DNA from: Sacculina carcini
Taxonomy: Eukaryota > Arthropoda > Thecostraca > Sacculinidae
DNA length: 64,000 nt
NCBI GenBank assembly: GCA_916048095.2
Contig: OU696592.1
Location: forward strand, 349,626 to 413,625
Direction of reading: 5' to 3'
Shown: piece by piece, positions 20,176 through 30,782 of the stretch
Numbering within the stretch: position 1 is the first letter of the stretch
Layout of the letters: each line of letters begins with the position of its first letter
Position numbers and translations under genes: made by a program
Notes under the pieces: model-generated
What the model saw: only the letters and a program-made list of their open reading frames with translations
Told to the model about the DNA's origin: nothing
Database searches by the model: none

Positions 20176-23100
20176 TCAAGAATAGTCAAAGTCTGGGTCT
20201 ACCTTAAACCGGACTTTCCGACCTGCCCGGGTGGTCTTCTGTGGTGGCGGCTGCGGTGGCAGCTGTGGTGGCGGAGAGGCACGAGGCGCCGGTACAGGGG
20301 TGGGAGGCGGGGCGGTTGCAGTCCTCGGAGCTGGTGTGGGAGGTGCGGACGGCGCCAGTTTGGCGGCAGACACTGCGGCTGGAACGACGGCCGGTTTGAG
20401 GCGGTCGATTGACACAGTCTCCGACCCGCCAGTTGGTAGGGCGATCTTGAACACCTTCGGAGACCTCGAAACGACGCGGAACGGACCGCGGTAAGGCGCC
20501 TCTAGCGGTCTTCGCACTCGGTCCACACGAACCCACACCTGCTCACAGGACATCAGCTTAGCCGGCACATAAGACGGAGACGTACCGTGCACTGTACCGG
20601 CCGACATGCTGTGGAAATCCACCTCCTGCATCCTCCGGGCCAACTCCATCACAAACTGGTGCTGCGTCCTGGTAGAGACGGTGTCGCCCGTCGGGACTCT
20701 GGGACACAGCAGGTATCCGCCAGTCACAGCTGTGAAAGGAGAAATACCTGACTCAGTCGGCAGCAGTCGCACACCCAGCATCACCACCGGCAGTGACGAG
20801 AGCCAGTCCTGTCGCCGAGCTGTTAAAGCTGTGATTATCACCCGATGGAGTCTTTCCACGAGGCCGTTTGACTGCGGGTGGTATGCCGTAGTCCTCACAC
20901 GGTGGAAACCGACCAGGGCGGAAAGTTCACGGAACAGCTCCGACTCGAACTGGGTACCGCGGTCAGTCACCACACGAAGTGGCACACCAAACCGGGATAC
21001 CCAGTGGTACATGAAGGCCTCAGCGACGGACGCGGCAGAGATTTCCGTCAGCGGCACGGCCTCGGACCAACGGCTGGCTCTGTCGATACAGGTTAACAAG
21101 TAGCGGTAGGGTGTCGACTGCAGGTGGTAGCGCGACGTGGCCGGCGGCAGCGGTCCCACTATGTCCAAGTGGACGCACTCGAAGCGTGTACTTGGAACGT
21201 CGAATTCTGTCCGTGGCGACTTGGTGTGCCTGGTTATCTTGGCCTGTTGGCACGCGGTGCAGGCGCGGACCCACGACTTGATATCTGACTCCATCTTCGG
21301 CCAGACATACCGAGATTTTATCATCTTGACACTGGCCGCAATACCTGGGTGGCACAGACTGTGCATTTGATTGAACACAGGTAAGCGGCACTTCTCGGGC
21401 AGGAACGGTCTGGGGTGTGGAGTCGACAGGTCACACAACAACGGAAGACCTCCTGACGTCTTCACCGGCGTCAGCGAAGCAGCAGCAGTCTGGGTCTCAG
21501 CGTCATCTGCTTGTGTACGTGCGATGGCCGGCAGGTCGCAGACATCGATTTCGACAGCGTTCACGCTGCGTGAAAGACAGTCCGCGACCATGTTGTCAGC
21601 GCCCTTGATGTGCTGCATATCCGACACGTACTCGGTGATGTACGACCAGTGGCGCTGCTGACGGTCAGACTTGGCCACGTTGGGACTGCTGAACGCTGAC
21701 ACCAGCGGCTTGTGGTCGGTCAGCAGCGTCACCGATCGACCCTCCAGGTGGTGCCGGAAATGCAGCACGGCGTAGTAGGCGGCCAGCAGCTCGCGGTCGT
21801 ACACTGAGTACTTCCTTTGCGCCACGGACAGCTTCTTTGAGAAGAAAGATACCGGTTGTGGGCTGCCGTCGACCATTTGATGCAGGGCCGCGCCGGCGGC
21901 CGTGGACGAGCAGTCGGTGACGAGCTGCAGGTGTGAGCACTTGGGCAGCGGATGTGGAAGAGTGCACGCGTTCTCCAGCGCCTCCTTGATAGCGACGAAT
22001 GCCGCTCTCTCTTCGTCATCTAACGTGAGGGACTTGGCGTTGGGCTGCATCTTGGTCCGTTCCGAGAGTGCATGGACTATCTTGGCGAAACTCGGAATCA
22101 TTCGCCTGTAAAAACCCACCATTCCGAGAAAACGTCGGAGAGAGGCAGAATCCGAAGGTGCTGGGAAATCGCTGATGGCGGCGATCTTGGCGTCCGGAGG
22201 GCGAACTCCGTCAGCTGTGATATTGTGGCCCAGGAAGTCGATGCTCGTCTGGAAGAACGAGCACTTCTCTAGGGACAGGCGGAGGCCATACTGTTCGAAG
22301 ACCTCAAACACAGCTGACAGGTCGCGCTTGTGCTGCTCCTGATCCCGCGAGAAAACCAGCACATCGTCCAGGTAAGCAAACGTACAGTCCAGGTGCCCAA
22401 GAACGCTGTTGATCAGCCGCTGGAAGGTGGCGCCGGCGTTGCGCAGCCCCAGCGGCAGGAACATGTACTCGAAGAGCCCGAACGGAGTGACGACGGCGGT
22501 CTTCGGAATGTCGTCCTCGTTCATAGGCACCTGGTAGTACGCCTGCAGCAGGTCCAGCTTGGAGAGCACCGCCATGCCCGCCAGCCGCGCCGACAAGTCC
22601 TGCACGTGCGGGAGAGGGTACCTGTCTGGTACCGTGCGGGCGTTAGGCGCACGATAGTCGCCCGTGATGCGCCACTCACCGGGGGTCTTCTTGGTGACCA
22701 TGTGGAGCGGAGAAGACCACGGCGAGTTAGATCGACGGACGATACCGGCCTCGATGAGGTGGTCGAAGGCGGTTTTTGCGGCGGCCTCTTTGTCGGGTGT
22801 GAGTCGACGCGGGCGAGCGAAAACAGGGGCCACACTGCCGGTATCAATGTTGTGATGGACGGGCATCACAGTCCGGCAGTTGACCTCACGCGGTGAGAGC
22901 AGCGGCGAATGTTGAGTCAGCAGCGAACGGACATACGCCGGCAGGTGACCCAAATCATTCACCACCAGGCCCACGTGTTGCTCACGGCTGGCGGTGGCAG
23001 GCGCTCTCAACGTTGTCGTGGCGTCGCGGATGCAGCTGTTGCGACAGTCGACGATGAGTTCAAAGTGTCGAAGGAAATCGTGGCCGAGCAGAGGGTAAAC

Positions 23101-23475
23101 AGAGTCCGACACGACGAACGTCCAGGTGAAGGTGCGTCGCAGCTTCGGCACGGCGATCTGCAGTCGGGCCTCGCCATGAACCGTCATGGGCTGGCCGTTG
23201 GCTGCAAAAATACGGACCGAAGTAGGACACAGAGAGGACCTGTTCACCATGCTCGGCGGGACGATGGAGATTCCGGCGCCGGTGTCCACCACGAACTGTA
23301 CCCAGCGTCCACCAACACGGGCTGCAACTGTTAGAAGCGGCAGGCCTGATGGTGCAGCCACCATAGCCTGCCGCTCTAGTTTTCCGGCTGGCACTGCGGA
23401 GACGTGGAACGAGACGCAGGGCGCGACGACGGCTCTAACGTGACGACAGTGCGTTTGTCCGGCCACGTACACCAC
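20176..23475 (-). CDS. pol: Pol polyprotein of the CsRn1-like retrotransposon
   Basis: A single open frame of 1099 codons. Order of domains: retropepsin (DTGAG at about 64-68, LLGHDF about 129); reverse transcriptase about 220-400 with YLDD at 368-371; RNase H about 510-625 (VTDCSSTAAG, TDHKPL); integrase zinc finger about 705-742 (H-H, CTAC); integrase core with D771, D838 and E874, a D-X66-D-X35-E spacing; GPY/F module with GPFRVVS near 1005; and a proline-rich tail. All catalytic residues are present. The frame overlaps gag by about 100 nt and lies in the -1 frame relative to it, so a -1 ribosomal frameshift is the likely way it is expressed. The exact N-terminus of Pol is therefore not a start codon. 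Confidence 0.9.
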   Translation of the reverse strand: MVYVAGQTHCRHVRAVVAPCVSFHVSAVPAGKLERQAMVAAPSGLPLLTVAARVGGRWVQFVVDTGAGISIVPPSMVNRSSLCPTSVRIFAANGQPMTVHGEARLQIAVPKLRRTFTWTFVVSDSVYPLLGHDFLRHFELIVDCRNSCIRDATTTLRAPATASREQHVGLVVNDLGHLPAYVRSLLTQHSPLLSPREVNCRTVMPVHHNIDTGSVAPVFARPRRLTPDKEAAAKTAFDHLIEAGIVRRSNSPWSSPLHMVTKKTPGEWRITGDYRAPNARTVPDRYPLPHVQDLSARLAGMAVLSKLDLLQAYYQVPMNEDDIPKTAVVTPFGLFEYMFLPLGLRNAGATFQRLINSVLGHLDCTFAYLDDVLVFSRDQEQHKRDLSAVFEVFEQYGLRLSLEKCSFFQTSIDFLGHNITADGVRPPDAKIAAISDFPAPSDSASLRRFLGMVGFYRRMIPSFAKIVHALSERTKMQPNAKSLTLDDEERAAFVAIKEALENACTLPHPLPKCSHLQLVTDCSSTAAGAALHQMVDGSPQPVSFFSKKLSVAQRKYSVYDRELLAAYYAVLHFRHHLEGRSVTLLTDHKPLVSAFSSPNVAKSDRQQRHWSYITEYVSDMQHIKGADNMVADCLSRSVNAVEIDVCDLPAIARTQADDAETQTAAASLTPVKTSGGLPLLCDLSTPHPRPFLPEKCRLPVFNQMHSLCHPGIAASVKMIKSRYVWPKMESDIKSWVRACTACQQAKITRHTKSPRTEFDVPSTRFECVHLDIVGPLPPATSRYHLQSTPYRYLLTCIDRASRWSEAVPLTEISAASVAEAFMYHWVSRFGVPLRVVTDRGTQFESELFRELSALVGFHRVRTTAYHPQSNGLVERLHRVIITALTARRQDWLSSLPVVMLGVRLLPTESGISPFTAVTGGYLLCPRVPTGDTVSTRTQHQFVMELARRMQEVDFHSMSAGTVHGTSPSYVPAKLMSCEQVWVRVDRVRRPLEAPYRGPFRVVSRSPKVFKIALPTGGSETVSIDRLKPAVVPAAVSAAKLAPSAPPTPAPRTATAPPPTPVPAPRASPPPQLPPQPPPQKTTRAGRKVRFKVDPDFDYS

Positions 23476-24181
23476 GGCTTACACGTTCTAGCCTCGGGGC
23501 CGTAGAAGTAGTGGCTAAGACAAACTTTGGGTCGCTGGCCTCTGCGGAACGGCCTCGGTCCACGTCCACTCGGTCCACGCTGGTAGTTGGCCGGTTGTTG
23601 GTAGTTGGAGGTGTTGAGGATTGCGAACGGTTGTGCTGACTGGTAGGACCTGGCGAGAGGCATCAGGTCGTCCGCTAACTCCGCCAATTGGTCGAGAGAC
23701 AGGGTCGTCTTTGCTGCCAGGACAGGACCGATGGATGGCGGCAGAGTTTGGGTGAATTTGTGACGAATGAGGTCGTCCGAGGCTCCCACTCTGCGCGCCA
23801 GGGTCTGCAGCTCGCACATCAGCGCCGAAGGTTTGCCGGATAACGTCGCCTTCGCCATCAGCTCCTCGAAGAGTTCTGTCTTGGTGCGCTCGAAGATCAG
23901 CTCGCTCGGAGCAGCGTGAAATTCTCCGAGTCCAGCACACTGGCGGCGAGCCGTCTGATGACGTTGGTCGGCAGCGCTGACATGGCATGATGAAACTTGG
24001 TCGACTCGACCGTCACGCGGCTCAGCTTGAATTGAGACGCCAGCACCCTGAACTACGCCTCAGCGTCCGTTTCGACAAGCTGCGGTGGTTTGACTGAGAC
24101 GTGGTGGATACCGGCGTCCTCAGTGGCGGCGTCCTCGGCGTCGGCACGATGCGGTGTGGGCTTGGGATATTCCGTCTCCAT
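23376..24181 (-). pseudogene. gag: Gag of the CsRn1-like retrotransposon, interrupted
   Basis: Starts METEYPKPTPHRADAED at 24181. An in-frame amber stop at 24055-24053 follows after 42 codons, at a place where tryptophan is usual in related Gags. The same frame continues (FRVLASQFKL) until about 23915, where a single-base deletion or equivalent moves the rest into another frame (ELFEELMAKATLSG onward). The C-terminal part, 23376-23858, is intact and has C-L-S-H-X9-C-X3-C. A functional Gag cannot be made from this copy. Confidence 0.8.
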
Positions 24182-24348
24182 GATGAGGGTGAAATGATGT
24201 GGATGAATGTGATAGCACGATAATGTGACGCAAAATGAGGGCAATGAAAATTAAATAACGGAGAAAATGACCAGAGGATAAGTAAGCAGCGAAAATACAG
24301 GGAACGGAATTGAATATGAACCAATAATATGAAAATAAAATGATAGAA

Positions 24349-24364
24349 CGTCGTAGGGTCACCA
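24349..24364 (-). other. primer binding site
   Basis: The minus strand reads TGGTGACCCTACGACG, two nucleotides inside the 5' LTR. TGGTGACCC is the start reported for tRNA-Trp-primed CsRn1-like elements. The remaining bases are not a perfect match to the form I remember. Confidence 0.6.
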
Positions 24365-24366
24365 CT

Positions 24367-24739
24367 TGTAACGCTTAGACTCCACAAGTATACAAACACC
24401 GGCCACGGCGTGGAACAGAATAAGAATGTATTGCATTTCCTGCGGGCTTATATAGGGTCGGTCAGGTCATGTCGTGTCATCAGTTGATTGGTCCACGTCA
24501 GCAGTAACACGGTCACACATACAGGACAAATCCGTCAATATACAAAGCGCGTAACATTACATTAATTTACAAACATTAATTAAGGCGATGATTCATAAAA
24601 ACATAATATTCAAACGTGATTAAATTAAATGATCACAAATCAATTCATAAAAAGAACCAAACAACCGCAGCTCACACACTCTCGATGAGGGATGCCAATT
24701 GAGACCAATCTGGGTCACAAATTGTTGCCACTAACTATA
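24367..24739 (-). repeat. 5' LTR of the CsRn1-like element
   Basis: 373 bp, nearly identical to 19320-19692. As the upstream LTR it should carry the element promoter. The minus strand has CTATATAAGCCC at about 24455-24444, a likely TATA box. Confidence 0.88.
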
Positions 24740-25446
24740 AATGAATGATTTGTATAAGCGTATGAGTTATTCATGCTGTTATTGACCCTATCAAATTTAT
24801 TAATTATTAAATATGCACAGTAAATCATTATAATATGTCTGAAAGCCCTAATATCATCATTCTCAAGGTACTGTTCTGCACTTCTGGGTAAAGTACAGTT
24901 TTGCATTCTATTATTGAGGTAATAATTATGTTTACGTTAGAAACAACGTAAAACAGTATCTTTTAAAATATCCAAAATGATATAGCATATATTTTTACAC
25001 ATTGCCTTTTCCCACCCAGAAATGAACGTACTATGATGCCTAAATTACGGTGAACATCTTAAGCATATTTTTTCAACATCTATTTTATTTGGAAGTATAA
25101 ATATATAAGCACTGCAGATATACACACAAAAACTATAAATATACACACAAAAACTACATATATACACACAAAAACTACAAATGTACACACAAAAACTATA
25201 AATATACACACAAAAACTACAAATATATACACACACACAAACCACAAATATATACACACACACAAACTACAAATATACACATAAAAACTACAAATATACA
25301 CACAAAAACTACAAATATACACACAAAGCTACTGCGCCTAATGAGACTACGAATCACAGTGGATCACATTACTCAGAGTGGCAATCTTGACCAGAAAAAC
25401 GGGCATTCTTTCAGCTTAGGAAAATAACGACTGACGAAATATATTT
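24740..25446. repeat. unit 5 distal upstream block
   Basis: The unit resumes after the LTR element with ATGAATGATTTGTATAA. It holds the ACA-rich minisatellite at about 25117-25326, the longest in the window, with eleven repeats. It runs up to the second insertion at 25447. Confidence 0.75.
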
Positions 25447-25557
25447 TGTAGTGTCTGGCAACTCCGCGCGACAAAGTGTGCGCTGATGGGGGAATTGGGA
25501 GTGACACATGGGTTATGAACATGAAGTGTTTTTGAGTTGCGTTTTCAATACATTACA
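25447..25557 (+). repeat. 5' LTR, 111 bp
   Basis: TGTAGTGTC...ACATTACA. It is about 95% identical to the 3' LTR and matches the lone LTR at 7605-7715. Confidence 0.9.
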
Positions 25558-25640
25558 TTGGCGACGAGGATGGGATTTACAAACATTGAGACTGAGATTG
25601 AGACTTACAAGCATTGAGATTGAGATTGAGACTTACAAAC

Positions 25641-27429
25641 ATGGGACTAAAGCCAGATGAAGAAGGAATTAAGCCTGTCATAGAGGCTAAGACTCCGCGA
25701 AATCAGCGGGAAGTAAGAGAATTCCTCGGCATGGTGAATTTTTATGCTCGTTTCCTGAAAAATTTGTCATCAGTGGCACAACCAATACATGCATTACTGA
25801 TAAAGAATACAGTCTTCAATTGGTCCAAAGGGTGTGAGAGAAGTTTTGAAGAACTTAAGAAGATGATTTCTTCAGCACCCATATTGCAGCATTTTGATGT
25901 AAATAGTCAAACCAAAGTGATAACGGATGCGATTCCTAGTGGATTGGGAGCTGTGCTGGTTCAAGGAAGGGAAAAAACTGTTGTTTTTGTTTCAAGAGCT
26001 TTGTCTGTACATGAGCAAAACTACTGGCAGATAGAAAGAGAGGGATTAGGTGTTGTATGGGCTCTACAGAGGCTGCGTCAATATTTGTATGGGCGGAAAT
26101 TTTTTAGTGATAACAGACAACAAACCATTGGCTCATGCTATCGGTCCATATGCTCAACTACCAGCGTTGGCGGTATCAAGAATTCAGCGATGGTCATTGA
26201 AATTGGCGGAATTCCAATTTGATATTGAAGTGAGAAGATCAGAACAGATACCCGTGGCTGGTTGGTTGTCGCGTTTGCCAGGGCGGAATTCAGAATCAGC
26301 AACAGTGGAAGAGTTTAGGGTTTGTCTTCTAGGACAACTGGATTCATTGTATCCGGTGACGGTGAAAGATATCAGACGAGAGACACGTAATTGTCCGATC
26401 TTGTCTCGTGTTCTTCACATGGTTCAGAATGGGTTTCCGGAGCGTCTGAGTGAGGAAATGAAGCCATTCAAGGAGAGACTAACTGAAATCACAATCGAGG
26501 ATTGATGTTTACTATGGGGATTTCGAATCATTGTTCCGAAACGGTTACAATACAGAGTGTTATGTGAGCTGCACAGTGGACACATAGGCATAGTCAAAAA
26601 GGAAACAACTCAGTCGAATTCACGTATGGTGGCCAAAGATCAATGATGATATCGAAAAGGAAGTGCGTCAATGCAGAGGTTGTGTCCAGAAAAGATCTGA
26701 GCCAAGCGCTTCGAATTTGCCTCCGTTGGAGTATGCCAGTAGACCGTGGCAATGAATACATATAGATTTTGCTGGACCGATCAAAGGTGTGTTTTATCTA
26801 GTTGTAATTGATAGCTATACCAAATGGGTGGAGTTTGTTGAGATGAGATCTATCACAACATCTCTAACTGCTCATCATCTTCTGGAAATATTTGCGAGAT
26901 TCGGTATTCCAAATATTCTTGTGTCAGATTATGGTCCACAATTGACGAGTGATGAATTCAAGTCGTTTCTGGCAAGAAACGGGATACGACACATTTGTTC
27001 CGCGCCGTTCAAACCTTCGACAAATGGAGCTGCAGAGAGAGCAGTTAGACAGCTGAAAGATTATCTGAAAGCAGAGCCATCCCGACCGAATATCCTGGTT
27101 TCCTTATGGCTTACAGGAACACACAGCAGGAGACGACCAAGCGTACACAGATGGAAATGATGTTTGTGAGGACGGCCAAGACTATACTGGATCTTATAAA
27201 ACCATCTTTGCAAGAAAATGTACGACAAAGACAAAATAAACAAGTGGAGCAGCACAAAGGCAAATATCGATCGTTCCAGGAGGGAGACTCGGTGCTGGTC
27301 AGAGACTACAGAGTTACGAGTGGCCGGAGGTGGATGCCAGCGGAGGTGGTCGAACGGAGAGGGGACAAACACTACACAGTCCGAACGGCAGAGGGTTTGC
27401 TGTGGCACAGGCACATGGATCAGTTGTAA
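25641..27429 (+). pseudogene. pol: pol remnant (RT end, RNase H, integrase)
   Basis: Recognisable parts in order: RT C-terminus and connection (REFLGMVNFYARFL), RNase H (TKVITDAIPSGLGAVL, then after a frame change near 26100 VITDNKPLAHA), integrase zinc finger (HSGHIG and CRGC, 26570-26690), and integrase core (IDFAGPIKG, VSDYGPQL, NGAAERAVRQL). The chain is broken by the frame change, a stop at 26503-26505, a further frame change, and a TGA at about 26753-26755. After about 27160 a tail with SVLVRDYR suggests the integrase C-terminus in yet another frame. Confidence 0.8.
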
Positions 27430-27817
27430 CACCATCATGATTCGCGACGTGAACCAGAAAAATCAGCTGTGGCAGATGCTTCAGAGCAGAGACCGACATT
27501 CTCAGAAGAGAGATCAATAGGCGAGGGTGGCGACCAAACATGCACGTAGGATAACTCTGTCGAAGAGGCAGCACTGCCGGTGGACGTTCCTGTGCGAGAT
27601 CAGCTATGGGATTATGACGAGAAAGTCGACCAGCCAGTTTCTGTCGGAAATGGGTCAATGACAACGTCTGCATCGGCTCCTGATCATCAGTCTGGACAAT
27701 TTCATCGAACAGAGGGTCATACTTAGCTACTTCCAAGACGTACCAGTCGGCAGCGGCGCCCACCGATTCATATGCGTGATTTTGTGCTTTACAATAGTTT
27801 TATATAACTGGGGAAAG

Positions 27818-27928
27818 TGTAGTGTCTGGCGACTCCGCGCCACAAAGTGTGCGCCGATGGGGGAATTGGGAGTGACACATGGGTTATGGACATGAAGTGT
27901 TTTTGTGTTGCGTTTTCAATACATTACA
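27818..27928 (+). repeat. 3' LTR, 111 bp
   Basis: Preceded by AACTGGGGAAAG and followed by the target duplicate TATTT. Five substitutions separate it from the 5' LTR. Confidence 0.9.
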
Positions 27929-29262
27929 TATTTCATGTAAAAAATGTATTTGAACACAAATTACTACATCAAAGAGATCATCATCCATAAAAGCAGATAT
28001 CAAGAAACCATAAGTTTTTCAATAAAAAACTACTTGGCATGATTTAGTTCAACTTGCCTTGTTCGGCTGCCAATTTTTGAAAATATCTACATCAAAGAAT
28101 ATCGACTTTCAAAAAATGGATCTTGAAAAACAATGGCTCAAACACAGTTAAATTCAAGTGGTTTAACCAGCCGCTTATACCGGCAGGTCATTTCATATAC
28201 AAATGGTATTTGAACACACACATCTCTCGTACATCAATCATTTTCATCCTTAATAGAATCTGTTTAAAAAAATTGGTTTAAAAATATTTGGATAAAATAA
28301 ATCATTTGTCCAGCCAATTAACTCGATTCGTTCTGCTGACAACTTTTCCAAATCTGTACATCAAGAAACCAAATTAAAAACCAATGATAAAAACATCATT
28401 GCTATTTTTATTTATAAAAGCATGGTTTCCTTTATAAAAACAGTTTGTCAATCAATTAATTTGTTTTGTTCTGTTGACAATTTATTATAAAATCTCCACA
28501 TCATTAAAGCCATATTTCTAAAAAAGCTGGTTTTTTGACAAAAAAACCTTGTCTAAAACACCGAGCCGGGATTCACTTTCAAGCAGTCTCCTGTGATATT
28601 TATCTTTGAAATGAGACACGCCAGGAGACACATAACTTCAATTAAGCTCGTTTTATGTACTAAAACTCAACATCCGATAATAATTGGATCTACTAGCAAC
28701 AATAATCGCATGAAATACGGAATTTGTCGCTAGTAGAGCATATATGATACTATGATACCATCTGAGCGGAAAATTCCTCAAACTACATCAATGTTTATAA
28801 ACCATTATTGACCAGATTTTATATGATAATTTTTAGTGTTGCCATTATCACATTAATATGGACAACTAATAATAACTTATGTATTGTTCTTTCCTGATAT
28901 CGACGTTAAGACACAGTAATTTAGCTTGATATATGTTTGATATCATTCTGTCCAAGACGTGTGGATTGTTCGGCGTGTTTGTCTCTCTGTTCCGTGTGTT
29001 TGTCTGTTTCTTCTATTTCGTGTGTTATTCCTCTTCTCATGATACACGCCAGTTTGTCATCTGACTCACGTCTTGCTTGTATGATACGACGAAATCGTCT
29101 GATATCACCTACTTACACAGGAGATGCAAAATATTTACATGAAGAAGAAAAGCGTGAATTGGTATGCACAATATGTATTGACACGTCGAGCGAGAATAAA
29201 TAAGAGAGCAGTTGAGGAGGCTGATTGGCGAGAATCAAACTGCAGCGTGATATTGAGACAAA
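27929..29262. repeat. array unit 6, downstream spacer of gene 6
   Basis: Complete spacer, unit start at 27982. It has CATAAAAGCAG where the other units have CATAAAACCAG. The 3' UTR next to the gene lacks 9 bp (TAGAATAAA on plus) but keeps the TTATTTATT element on the minus strand. Confidence 0.8.
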
Positions 29263-30079
29263 TCAGTTGTATCCGCGGTAAGTACGCACCGGCTCCTCCG
29301 GCTCTTCATACGAGTTCCTCACTTGCTCAGCACGGTAGCTGCCGTCGTCTCCGTCATCAGACGGGTCTGGTGTCGGGTACTCGGTGGGAACCGGAGTGGG
29401 CAGGTGGTCTCCCTGAGCCTGGAAGCCGTTCTCATCGGCCACATACACAACACGGTACAGTTTGCCGTCAGAGCCGGTGTAGCTGTACTGACCGGCCACC
29501 TCGAAGCTGCCTTCTGTGTCGTAGCCGCTGGCAGGCAATGCACGACCAGATTCCTCCATGGAAATACCGTTCTCGGTTTCAAACTGCATGTCGTATGAAT
29601 GATCATCTCGCAGTTCAGCCGATTGTTTCAGAATGGCTATCGGCTCCTCGACGGTACGAACCTCTGGCTCGTATCGGTAACGTCTCTCTGGTTCCTCACG
29701 AACTTCCTCGGGAGTCTCGTATGTCTTGCTCACTACAACGCGAGGTGCTGAGTACCTTCTCTCGGCAACAGCCAGCACCACACAGGCGGCAATGATAAAC
29801 TGTTCAAATCAACACACACAACACCATTAAATCACATCACATCAACACACAACACTGCACTTCATACAGTTTAGTACAAATAAGCAGATTAATTCACTGA
29901 TAAAATGAGGTTGTTTTTTTAAGTTTGGCACTGTAAAATATATTATATACTTTAGCTCTGAAACGTGTTATTTCCAATTGAATAAGTCTATACATGAGCC
30001 TACATGAATATGAATGTCACACATGAACTCACGAACACTATTATCTGGAGCAAAGTGAAGTGTCACTCACCAGTTTCAT
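29263..30079 (-). CDS. cuticle protein gene 6, short form, RR-1
   Basis: Exon 1 coding 30071-30079, exon 2 29263-29799; 181 aa. Private change K98T just before the R&R core (DTEGSFEVAG). Other states: T29, T32, S101, V174, T176. It is the first gene of the roughly 12-kb short-gene/long-gene/retroelement block that is repeated at 41-52 kb. Confidence 0.93.
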
Positions 30080-30111
30080 GATGATGTGAGTGTTAGCGAG
30101 TGTCACACGAT

Positions 30112-30147
30112 ACTGCTGCCATACACAATCAGTCGGCCTGTTATATA
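30112..30147 (-). promoter_or_regulatory. core promoter of gene 6
   Basis: TATATAA at 30147-30141 and CAGT at 30115-30112. An intact CCAAT motif lies about 105 bp upstream. The palindrome further up is damaged (CAAAATTCTGCG). Confidence 0.75.
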
Positions 30148-30411
30148 GCGACACATCCACCTCGCTCAGCTCACTGCTCCTGTCATGTCCTTGAGAGTGC
30201 TTCATCAGCTGAGTCCATGACATCCATCCATTTCCTCATACCTTGTTCTGATTGGCCCAGTTTATGACGCAAAATTCTGCGATGCCAAAAAATTGCAAAA
30301 GTTTGCCTCAAAATACCGATGGGTTTAAAAAAAGAAAAAGCGTTTTGCCAAAAAAAATTCGTTAAGAAAACACATTCCTTTTGGTTTTTTAAGGATCATG
30401 AATTGAAATAC

Positions 30412-30782
30412 TGTAGAAAATAAGCCGTAGAAATTAAATTGTAGAAATTAAATTGTAGAAATTAAATTGTAGAAATTATATTGTAGAAACTAAATTGTAG
30501 AAATAAATTTTAGAAATTAAATTGTAGAAATTAAATTGTAGAAGTTAAATTGTAAAGATTAAATTGTAGAAATATAATTGTAGAAATTATATATTGTAGA
30601 AATTAAATTGTAGAAAATTAATTGTAGAAATTAAATTGTAGAAATTAAATTGTAGAAATTAAATTGTAGAAATTAATTTGTAGAAAATAAATTGTAGAAA
30701 ATAAATTGTAGAAATTAAATTGTAGAAATTAAATTGTAGAAATTACATTGTTGAAAATTATATTGAAATTGAATTGTAGAGA
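30412..30782. repeat. 14-bp minisatellite, unit 6
   Basis: About 26 copies of GTAGAAATTAAATT. The order of variant repeats closely matches the array at 42489-42857, which supports common descent of units 6 and 8. Confidence 0.9.

Larger units (their letters stand above)
19320..24739 (-). mobile_element. full-length Ty3/gypsy LTR retrotransposon, CsRn1-like
   Basis: 5.42 kb with two 373-bp LTRs and a perfect 4-bp target duplication, AATG (19316-19319 and 24740-24743). Removing the insert regenerates the unit sequence TTAAATGAATG seen elsewhere. Gene order on the minus strand is LTR, primer site, gag, protease-RT-RNase H-integrase, LTR. The clade call rests on two traits. The primer site starts TGGTGACCC, as in elements primed by tRNA-Trp. 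The Gag has a C-X2-H-X9-C-X3-C motif instead of a CCHC knuckle. The LTRs differ at about 4 of 373 positions, so the insertion is recent. Gag is broken, so it would need Gag from elsewhere. Confidence 0.88.
25447..27928 (+). mobile_element. internally deleted Ty3/gypsy-like element with 111-bp LTRs
   Basis: 2.48 kb flanked by a perfect 5-bp target duplication TATTT. Removing it regenerates the unit sequence AAATATATTTCATG. LTRs are 111 bp, TGTAG...TTACA, and differ at 5 positions, so it is older than the CsRn1-like copy. The primer site TGGCGACGAGGATGGGA is at 25559-25575. Directly after it the sequence jumps, through a short GATTGAGATTGAG repeat, into the end of reverse transcriptase. Gag, protease and most of RT are missing. 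The polypurine tract is at 27806-27817. Confidence 0.85.

Noticed and set aside
21371-23443. Several plus-strand ORFs opposite the CsRn1-like pol
   Set aside because: Shadows of the long GC-rich pol frame on the other strand.
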